Positions 58,110-64,000 of a stretch of DNA of 64,000 bases are shown here, in pieces; the stretch's first letter is position 1, and each line of letters begins with the position of its first letter. This stretch comes from Psychroserpens burtonensis DSM 12212 (lineage in GTDB: Bacteria > Bacteroidota > Bacteroidia > Flavobacteriales > Flavobacteriaceae): the NCBI RefSeq assembly GCF_000425305.1, contig NZ_AUDE01000022.1, positions 1 through 64,000 of the forward strand. Reading direction: 5' to 3'. The position numbers were made by a program, and so were the translations under genes. The notes beneath the pieces are model-generated. The model made no database searches and had not been told where the DNA came from. It saw only the letters and a program-made list of their open reading frames with translations.

Positions 58110-59243
58110 TTAGTGATCAAATAGTTCTTTAAATTTACGAATAGCAAAATTATTATTACTGTAAGATAACTCATAGCATGTTATATCACTAAGCCAATTC
58201 ATAAATTTAAGCGCATGTTTTTCATTTGGAGAAATCCATGAGTCTGGAATCAAGGTTTGTAATATGTTTTCTACGGAAATTGGATTTAATTCAGACCTTT
58301 TGTTCTCGTCAAACTTTACATAAACAATCGTCTTACAATCGAAATTAGAGGTCTTATGATCTAATCTTTGATTTTGAGGGACATACTTGAGGTTCACTTT
58401 TTTAGGACCATTAGTATGTGTTCTTAAGGAATGAAAACCCGGTATTTTTGATTCTAAAAGGCTAAAGGCACCTGTCTTAATTGAGATTGCACTAGGATAT
58501 CGATATAAATTCATATCCTCATACATAGGTGTGAAATCGTCTGCTAATAAATCGAAACCATCGGCCATCAATAGAGCGGATAATGTGCTTTTTCCATTGC
58601 CAGAATCTCCAATAATCATAATTGATTCTTTGCTATTGGCTATGGTTGAAGCATGAAAAGTAGCAACCCAATTATCAATGATTGTTTTATGAATAGCATT
58701 GGTTAATTCTAAAGCAAAACGGCCTTGTAGGAGATGTAAATCTTTAGTTTTATAATGATTTAAATAGGTGTTATTCCTAAATAAATAGAGGTAATCTTTG
58801 TTTTTAAAGATATGAAACTCTTTAAAGGTGTTGGGCGTGACAGCTGTTTGATGATGCGCTATCTGAGGATGAATGATACTCTGTATTAAGGGCGTTTCAA
58901 AATTCACTTTTATTACCGTAGTTTTAAATTTATAAAACGTTACACAATTTACTTTGGGTATAATAATACGGTTGAGAGGTTCTGTTTTTGTGTGTGTATG
59001 TGTGTTTGAATCTATAAGGAAACTCGAAATGTCATCAAAAAGATCTTGACATTTTGAATCTTCAATTTGCAGAGAGGTCTTTAACTCATCAACAAATGAA
59101 TTTTGGGTGTCTTCTTTAATATAGATACCAATTAGTGTCCATACACTACTAGACACTATAACATATCTATTAGAGGCTTTAAACCAAAGGAGAAAAGTGT
59201 CGTTAATATTACGAACGTGCTTAGGCGCTAAATTCGTTTTCAA
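58110..59243 (-). CDS. PqqD-like domain fused to an HPr-kinase-like domain
   Basis: 377 residues. The first ~80 residues resemble a PqqD/RRE domain: SSSVWTLIGI, then SFVDELKTSLQI and a final helix DLFDDISSFLID match the pattern by which PqqD-like modules bind RiPP leader peptides. The C-terminal half resembles HPr kinase/phosphorylase: FHAS at 197-200, Walker A GDSGNGKST at 212-220, and LLADD at 232-236. Related stand-alone kinases phosphorylate the C-terminal serine of lasso peptides such as paeninodin. A 53-residue peptide gene ends 14 bp upstream. The residue ~85 region contains repeated HT (THTHTKT). The peptide substrate is an inference. Confidence 0.8.
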   Translation of the reverse strand: MKTNLAPKHVRNINDTFLLWFKASNRYVIVSSSVWTLIGIYIKEDTQNSFVDELKTSLQIEDSKCQDLFDDISSFLIDSNTHTHTKTEPLNRIIIPKVNCVTFYKFKTTVIKVNFETPLIQSIIHPQIAHHQTAVTPNTFKEFHIFKNKDYLYLFRNNTYLNHYKTKDLHLLQGRFALELTNAIHKTIIDNWVATFHASTIANSKESIMIIGDSGNGKSTLSALLMADGFDLLADDFTPMYEDMNLYRYPSAISIKTGAFSLLESKIPGFHSLRTHTNGPKKVNLKYVPQNQRLDHKTSNFDCKTIVYVKFDENKRSELNPISVENILQTLIPDSWISPNEKHALKFMNWLSDITCYELSYSNNNFAIRKFKELFDH

Positions 59244-59257
59244 AATAAAAGATGTGA

Positions 59258-59419
59258 TTAATCAAATGGATTTCCTCCTGGATCAACAGGTGAAGTAGCT
59301 TGTGCTTTCTGTGGGTTTAGAATAAGAAACGTACCCATTGCAGTAAGTGCAGCGTACTTACCCATCTTTTTCATGGCTTCTTTACGAGTGATTTGATCTT
59401 GAGGACTATTTCTTTTCAT
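59258..59419 (-). CDS. Candidate RiPP precursor or exported small peptide (53 residues)
   Basis: Short open frame ending 14 bp before the RRE-kinase gene. It begins MKRNSPQDQITRKEAMKKMG, continues with a hydrophobic stretch YAALTAMGTFLIL, and then NPQKAQA followed by TSPVDPGGNPFD. The layout is a charged leader with hydrophobic core, a plausible AxA-like cleavage (QKAQA) and a 12-residue tail rich in G, P and D. The close spacing with a leader-binding kinase fusion and a nucleotidyltransferase makes it the likely substrate of both. Alternatives are a plain small secreted protein or an unrelated small membrane protein. I do not recognise a named family. Confidence 0.68.
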   Translation of the reverse strand: MKRNSPQDQITRKEAMKKMGKYAALTAMGTFLILNPQKAQATSPVDPGGNPFD

Positions 59420-59438
59420 TATATAAAAATATAGGGTT

Positions 59439-59446
59439 CAAAAGTA
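59439..59446 (-). promoter_or_regulatory. Candidate -7 box of the peptide operon
   Basis: TACTTTTG on the minus strand (TAnnTTTG), 20 bp before the peptide ATG. No convincing -33 TTTG at 19 bp. Confidence 0.4.
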
Positions 59447-59737
59447 AGTAAAAATTTAGAATTTAAAAATGTTATCTGTTTAATTTTGATTAGAAATCTT
59501 GTAATAATTGGCTATGGAGCTAATTATTAGCTATTATTCGAAAATTTAATTATATACCTAACTACTTAGGTGAGACATGGTTGCCAGTTTTTTTTAATAA
59601 TACCATTAAAATAGAAGTTAAAAGTTAATTTATTTGGACTGGTAATAACCTTATGCTTTGAATTTTTGATGAGTATTCGTGCTGTATTTACAATGTATAA
59701 ATAGGCTATTAACTGTGTTCTTTTAAGTCAATAATAA

Positions 59738-59767
59738 AAAAACGTATTCTGTAAAGAATACGTTTTT
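59738..59767 (-). terminator. Terminator of the T9SS cargo gene
   Basis: AAAAACGTATTC (59738-59749) pairs perfectly with GAATACGTTTTT (59756-59767). On the minus strand it ends in a T-run. Confidence 0.9.
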
Positions 59768-59790
59768 AAATAATTTGTAATACGGTATTG

Positions 59791-62700
59791 TTATTTGATA
59801 ATCACTTTTTTAGATTTTTGTTGCAGTCCATTATTTAATTTAACAACATAAATACCAGATGTAAATCCTGAGATATCAATTTGATTAGAATTGCGTGAAG
59901 TATCTAATTTAGAGTTTAAGATCATTCGACCTTGAATATCATAAATTTCAACTGTGGTATTGTTCTCAAGTGCTCCTTTTATAAATAAGATCTTAGGCGT
60001 TTTCGTTGTGTAAATTTGAATAGTTTCAAAGTTGTTTTCTGAAGTTGATAAAGCATCTGCAGTAAACCTTAAGAAGAAACGTCCTGTTCCTAATAAGTTC
60101 GTACTTGGAGTGAAAACATATTCCGAAGTATTTAATAATGTAAACGTATTCGTTAACGTGTCTTCCAAATACACCTCAATACCTTCTGGTATATCCATTT
60201 CTAAAATACCTATTGTTAGTTGTTCGCCTTGATTAGCATTAACTCCTAAAGGAATAACGACAGTGTTTAAAGCAGTGTAATTAACAGATTGAACTGCTAA
60301 ATCTAAGCCTGAGTTATCAGTGACTAAGTGCGAAAATATGGCAAACTCTGGTGCTTGACCTTGGAACATTCCAGAGTCGTAACCAGCATCCATACTCAAT
60401 GTTGCATTATTATTGAAATAAATATCGGTTCTAAATGCATCAGTATCACTAGTCATTTCAAGTTTCACATGTGCCAGATCGACCTCGCTAACTCGTCCTA
60501 CAACAAAGTCATCTGTAGTTCCGATAGAACGGGATGCAGCATCAAAAATAATGGTACCGCCCCCAACTTTGGAAGTTACCAAAAATCCTTGGCCTGGTGC
60601 AATCAATGCTGATGGATTAGCATCAGAATAGGCTTGATTCCAAATTGTAAATCCGTCTGTTGCTGAGCCATCATAGCCATAAACGCCAGAATTTGAAGCG
60701 CTAAATTCACTGTTATTATCTGATAAGAAGTCTGAAAGCTTAATATAGGAAGGGTAAGGATTACCAATTAAATTGAAATCAGTTCCAGTGCCTACCGCTA
60801 TTGGGACTAATTTGGTTGTGGTTTCTACATTACCAACAAATCTAAATGCAGATCCTGTTGCTGCCGTAGAGGCTGTTCTATATCCAATTCCTGCTTCAAT
60901 AAGAGAACCGTCGTCTGCGGTTGTGTAATTGATATAATCATTGGTGTCTTTATCAAAAGGGCCAAACAAGAACGAAGATACACCATCAATTGTTCCTGAT
61001 GGTACATCTGGATTAGCAGTTCTAAATTCTAAAAATGTTTGATTGGTATTTGTAACAGGTGCTGCAATTAAATCGTTCTTACCTGTAGAAGAACCTGTAT
61101 CGGCTAATTGGTTGACATGGCGATTATAAATGACTTCACCTCTTACGTTATTAGAAATCAAACTAGAGTAACTTGTAGACGCTGAGTTTAATTCAATGAC
61201 ACCAAAATTGACGATACCTGTGTTAGCTTTTATAGACTGTCCAAATGAGACTATTGTTGTCGCAGCTTCATCAACATATAAATTATTGACTTGAATGTTG
61301 GTGCCTATATTATAGGTGCCATCAAGAACATACGCATTGTCGCTTCCTGTTGTGTTAGACGGAGCATTTGGAGACCAACCGTTATCTACATAGAGTAAGC
61401 CGTCAAACGCGCTTGTTAATTTGAAGTTATCAAATCCAGAGAAGTGTGTAACACCGTTATCCCTTATACTTAACTGTAACCCAACAGTGGTAGTTCCATC
61501 CGGGATGTCTAAGCGAACAATGCCTTCATCAGACTCTACAGGACCATTACCATCAAATAAAAGGATGCTAGCTTGAGGTATTCCATCTAGTACTAAATTA
61601 TAACGTACATCATCACTGTTATTAGTGAAATTTTCGACATCCCATTCGAAACTAACTCCAACATTTTCAAAGCTGCTTACGTCAACGTTAACAAATGTTA
61701 TGGTTGCAAAACCACTTGTTCCGTTTCCTTCGTCATTCAAATCATTTTCACCTAAAATATTATTTGAGAATAAATTATTATCAAGTGGTGAAGCGTTTAC
61801 GATGTCAATAACACCAAAATAACCATCTATTCCCCAACCATTATCAAATGTCGGTACATCGGTTGCATAAGTCCATTCTGGTAAAGAGCCATCAAAATCT
61901 TGGATTGCAATGGTGATTAATGGACCATCAATATCAAATGGATTACTTATGGCTGATATTAGACCTCCTCCAAACGTTAAAAGTGTTGTTTCGGTTTCCT
62001 GTTCAGAAAATATAATGGTATTCAATGTTGCAAAACCGTTAATCATTGTATATTCAATTATGGATGGCTCTAAAGAACCAGCTGCTATAACAGAGAAATC
62101 ACTGTTATAATCTAAATCGTGGCTACCATTATCATCAACAGCCAAAACTGTTGGAAAAGGGGTCATGATTTCAAATTGAAATGAATTCGTGGGCTGTTGG
62201 TCAAACGTTAATGCACTGACGATAACTTCAATTCTGTTATCATCACCAAATATTGGTGTTGATGCACCACCGGCATCGAATGCAGTAAAAGTAGAGCCAG
62301 AAACTGCATCAGCAACAGCGGTATTAATAATGAGCTCGATTTGTTGATTATCATTTACAATATTTTTGAATGTTGCATAGACCGCAAAAGCTTTAGAATT
62401 ATCATCTAGTGCAATCAATCCACTACCTGAATTTATAGCACTAAAATCTATATTACCCGAAACAGAGTTAATCTCACCTATATTTGTTGTACCATCAAAT
62501 AGGGCTAATGCAGCAATATATTCAAAATTATTAACGGTAAATGATAAGTCTGTAAGTGCTGTACCTAAAGCATCTGAATCTAATAAGTCATTTCCACCAT
62601 CTTGAATAAGAAATTCACCTATTTGTATTGAATTAGACGTAGTTAGTCCTGATGTTGCATTGTTCTCGATATAGTTGATGTTATCCGTAGGGTCAAAATT

Positions 62701-63339
62701 ACTAGAGACTATATTTGATTCTGTGCTGTTAGGAGTTGTAGTGGTAATATTTCCGAGTAATCGAATGCCAGGATTGCTAATCCCAAAATCAGACCAAGCA
62801 GTTTCGCCTATTACTCGAAACCATCCTGAACTAGTTGTTGATCCCCAAGCATAAATTCTAAAAGTGATTGTTCCGGAAATACCGGAATTTATGTTAAGAC
62901 TGTTAAAGTTATAAATAGTCGTAGTTGTTGAAGCGCTTTGTAAAGCATTAACGGCTATGCCAGTAGTAGCAAAATTATCTAAACTGTAAAATAACTGCCA
63001 ATTGACTGGCCCTGAAGTGCTTCTTCTTAATTTAAGGTCTAATTCTGTAATTTCTATATCATTACTGGCATTAGAGGTAACTGACCATTGTAAATATTCA
63101 TTATTGGCCTCAGCATTAGCTAGACTTGCCTCATCCCAGTTTCTGGTTGAAAAATTTGAGCTTCCTGTATGTTGTATTACTCCTGCACCTCTAATAATTC
63201 CTACCGATGAAATTGAAGGATCGTTTCCTGTTGCTGTTGGTCCAATAACATTAGCTCTATCAATTGTAACAAGGGTGGATTGACTGAATCCAATAGCAAA
63301 AAAGAAAAATGCTAATAATACTAAGTAGTTGTTTTTCAT
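59791..63339 (-). CDS. Large secreted protein with type IX secretion C-terminal sorting domain
   Basis: 1182 residues. Signal peptide MKNNYLVLLAFFFFAIGFSQ. The body is made of Ser/Thr/Asn/Asp-rich beta-sandwich-like repeats without a catalytic motif that I can recognise; the TITFRIYAWGSTTSSGWFRV region and GFDNFKLTSAFDG segment look like adhesive or carbohydrate-binding modules. The last ~75 residues contain VEIYDIQGRMILNSKL and ISGFTSGIYVVKL, ending KKVIIK, the type A T9SS sorting domain. The protein is exported by the type IX system and attached to or released from the cell surface. It is transcribed alone on the minus strand. Confidence 0.9.
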   Translation of the reverse strand: MKNNYLVLLAFFFFAIGFSQSTLVTIDRANVIGPTATGNDPSISSVGIIRGAGVIQHTGSSNFSTRNWDEASLANAEANNEYLQWSVTSNASNDIEITELDLKLRRSTSGPVNWQLFYSLDNFATTGIAVNALQSASTTTTIYNFNSLNINSGISGTITFRIYAWGSTTSSGWFRVIGETAWSDFGISNPGIRLLGNITTTTPNSTESNIVSSNFDPTDNINYIENNATSGLTTSNSIQIGEFLIQDGGNDLLDSDALGTALTDLSFTVNNFEYIAALALFDGTTNIGEINSVSGNIDFSAINSGSGLIALDDNSKAFAVYATFKNIVNDNQQIELIINTAVADAVSGSTFTAFDAGGASTPIFGDDNRIEVIVSALTFDQQPTNSFQFEIMTPFPTVLAVDDNGSHDLDYNSDFSVIAAGSLEPSIIEYTMINGFATLNTIIFSEQETETTLLTFGGGLISAISNPFDIDGPLITIAIQDFDGSLPEWTYATDVPTFDNGWGIDGYFGVIDIVNASPLDNNLFSNNILGENDLNDEGNGTSGFATITFVNVDVSSFENVGVSFEWDVENFTNNSDDVRYNLVLDGIPQASILLFDGNGPVESDEGIVRLDIPDGTTTVGLQLSIRDNGVTHFSGFDNFKLTSAFDGLLYVDNGWSPNAPSNTTGSDNAYVLDGTYNIGTNIQVNNLYVDEAATTIVSFGQSIKANTGIVNFGVIELNSASTSYSSLISNNVRGEVIYNRHVNQLADTGSSTGKNDLIAAPVTNTNQTFLEFRTANPDVPSGTIDGVSSFLFGPFDKDTNDYINYTTADDGSLIEAGIGYRTASTAATGSAFRFVGNVETTTKLVPIAVGTGTDFNLIGNPYPSYIKLSDFLSDNNSEFSASNSGVYGYDGSATDGFTIWNQAYSDANPSALIAPGQGFLVTSKVGGGTIIFDAASRSIGTTDDFVVGRVSEVDLAHVKLEMTSDTDAFRTDIYFNNNATLSMDAGYDSGMFQGQAPEFAIFSHLVTDNSGLDLAVQSVNYTALNTVVIPLGVNANQGEQLTIGILEMDIPEGIEVYLEDTLTNTFTLLNTSEYVFTPSTNLLGTGRFFLRFTADALSTSENNFETIQIYTTKTPKILFIKGALENNTTVEIYDIQGRMILNSKLDTSRNSNQIDISGFTSGIYVVKLNNGLQQKSKKVIIK

Positions 63340-63415
63340 AACTTTAATAATTTTAGTTCTACTATGCTTTTATTTAATCTTTAAACCAGTTATTCAGTAG
63401 ATTGAGGAAAACGTT

Positions 63416-63423
63416 CAAAGATA
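63416..63423 (-). promoter_or_regulatory. Candidate -7 box of the T9SS cargo gene
   Basis: TATCTTTG on the minus strand, 77 bp before the ATG. No clear -33 box. Confidence 0.45.
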
Positions 63424-63562
63424 GTAAAAGATATGTGTGGGAAAAATTAATTATTTGTTTTTGTAGAGGAATTCACTTAGAAGAAGTTTTTTTCTTACAT
63501 ATTATAATTAATATCCGTATAATTTGAGCGCCAAATAGTTCTATTTTCGTTAGAAACTCAAT

Positions 63563-63581
63563 TATATTTGGAATATATTTG
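63563..63581 (+). promoter_or_regulatory. Tandem -7 boxes of the murA-like gene
   Basis: TATATTTG occurs twice, at 63563-63570 and 63574-63581, 59-77 bp before the ATG. Either could direct transcription; no clear -33 box is seen for either. Confidence 0.5.
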
Positions 63582-63639
63582 CCTCAAGATTAACACGATT
63601 ACTTAACAAAAAAAGCACATTGTAATCAATGTCCTATTG

Positions 63640-64000
63640 ATGAATAAAGAGACTCTTAAAATAAGTAAATCCCAACTTAATGGGCAAGTAAGATTAAGTG
63701 GTGCAAAAAACAGTGCGCTTAAACTCTTGACAGCTTCAGTTCTTACCAATGGAGCGGTTGAGATTTTAAATTCGCCTAATGGACTTTTAGATATGCAGGT
63801 GCATATTAAAATGCTTAATCAAATGGGTAAGACCTGTGTTGAAGGTGAGAGATATTTAAAAATCACCGAAAGCAAATTAAATCCGGAGTTACTATGGGAT
63901 GAGCGCTCTATTAGAAATTCACTTTTAATTTTAGGGTCGTTAACTACACGATTTGGAAATGGTAAAGTGCCGCTTCCTGGTGGATGTCCCTTAGGTGATA
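63640..64000 (+). CDS. UDP-GlcNAc 1-carboxyvinyltransferase-like (MurA family), 3' end outside window
   Basis: About 120 residues are visible from the ATG at 63640. The substrate-binding motif is GAKNSALKLL (like K22/N23 of MurA), and the active-site loop reads PLPGGCPLGD with a cysteine at the position of C115. Housekeeping MurA proteins usually have PGGCAIGAR here, so this may be a MurA2-type or diverged paralogue. MurA adds enolpyruvate to UDP-GlcNAc, the first step of peptidoglycan synthesis. The gene continues past the right edge. Confidence 0.85.
   Translation, partial: MNKETLKISKSQLNGQVRLSGAKNSALKLLTASVLTNGAVEILNSPNGLLDMQVHIKMLNQMGKTCVEGERYLKITESKLNPELLWDERSIRNSLLILGSLTTRFGNGKVPLPGGCPLGD

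Larger units (their letters stand above)
59420..59790. other. Intergenic region between the peptide operon and the T9SS gene
   Basis: 371 bp, AT-rich. It holds the candidate promoter of the peptide operon (59439-59446) and the terminator of the upstream T9SS gene (59738-59767). Nothing else is supported. Confidence 0.5.
63340..63639. other. Divergent intergenic region, T9SS cargo / murA-like gene
   Basis: 300 bp with divergent promoter boxes at 63416-63423 (minus) and 63563-63581 (plus). No gene or hairpin is supported. Confidence 0.55.

Noticed and set aside
57003-59419. Complete lasso-peptide cluster
   Set aside because: No B2-type transglutaminase-like protease, no asparagine-synthetase-like cyclase and no ABC exporter is present nearby, so only a tailoring-type system is claimed.
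60032-63283. Several open frames of 60-94 residues opposite or within the T9SS gene
   Set aside because: They are antisense or out-of-frame shadows of the 1182-residue gene and show no protein-like features.
1-64000. CRISPR arrays, rRNA genes, prophage
   Set aside because: No regularly spaced repeats, no rRNA sequence and no phage structural genes were seen.

Overview
The window is low-GC DNA (about one third G+C by eye) from a member of the Bacteroidetes, most likely the Flavobacteriaceae. The evidence is a secreted protein with a type IX secretion C-terminal sorting domain, promoters of the TAnnTTTG type, weak Shine-Dalgarno signals, a class II HMG-CoA reductase beside a GYDIA-type GHMP kinase, and the flavobacterial order coaX / outer-membrane protein / TPR protein / lptC / CNNM protein / ppiD.

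Layout. 1-276: right end of an IS3-family insertion sequence that has cut off the 3' end of ilvA. 264-7104 (minus): branched-chain amino acid operon ilvD-ilvB-ilvN-ilvC-ilvA. 7105-9153: accessory stretch with two single-gene units (a frameshifted GNAT acetyltransferase and a membrane protein), each followed by a copy of a ~137 bp repeat. 9154-9229: tRNA-Phe. 9420-17370 (plus): coaX, envelope genes, lptC, CNNM transporter and ppiD. 17456-19723 (minus): mevalonate-pathway genes. 20064-26389 (plus): DPP IV-type peptidase, two POT peptide transporters and a thioredoxin-like protein. 26392-31741: comEC, an NlpC/P60 lipoprotein, lpxB and surE on the minus strand, with one small plus-strand gene between them. 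31960-35251 (plus): tail-specific protease and an OppC-like permease. 35248-37521 (minus): alpha/beta hydrolase, engB, sulfotransferase. 37818-53453 (plus): complete dcw cell-division and wall cluster (mraZ-rsmH-ftsL-ftsI-murE-mraY-murD-ftsW-murG-murC-ftsQ-ftsA-ftsZ), with what looks like a MraZ operator at its head. 53603-55281 (plus): yqeY, tRNA-Arg(UCG) and an M90 metallopeptidase. 55285-63339 (minus): LysR regulator, small porin, a putative peptide-modification operon and a large T9SS cargo protein. 63640-64000 (plus): start of a MurA-like gene that runs off the window.

How the genes work together. The dcw cluster makes UDP-MurNAc-peptide precursors and lipid II and builds the divisome; the MurA-like gene at the right edge may feed that pathway. 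DPP IV and the POT carriers form a peptide-scavenging set. The ilv operon makes isoleucine and valine, but its entry enzyme has lost its regulatory domain.

The strongest candidate for an undescribed system is at 57003-59419. It is a 53-residue peptide gene with a hydrophobic leader and a short GG-rich tail, followed closely by a protein fusing a PqqD-like (RiPP recognition) N-terminus to an HPr-kinase-like P-loop domain, then a nucleotidyltransferase. Lasso cyclase and protease genes are absent. Other hidden signals are a 9-mer (TTTCCGAAG) seen 15 times on both strands where about 0.4 is expected, a terminator-like hairpin inside the lptC signal sequence, twin palindromes between ftsA and ftsZ, and a tRNA-Arg in which the G19-C56 tertiary pair is replaced by A19-U56. 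All counts and alignments were made by eye.
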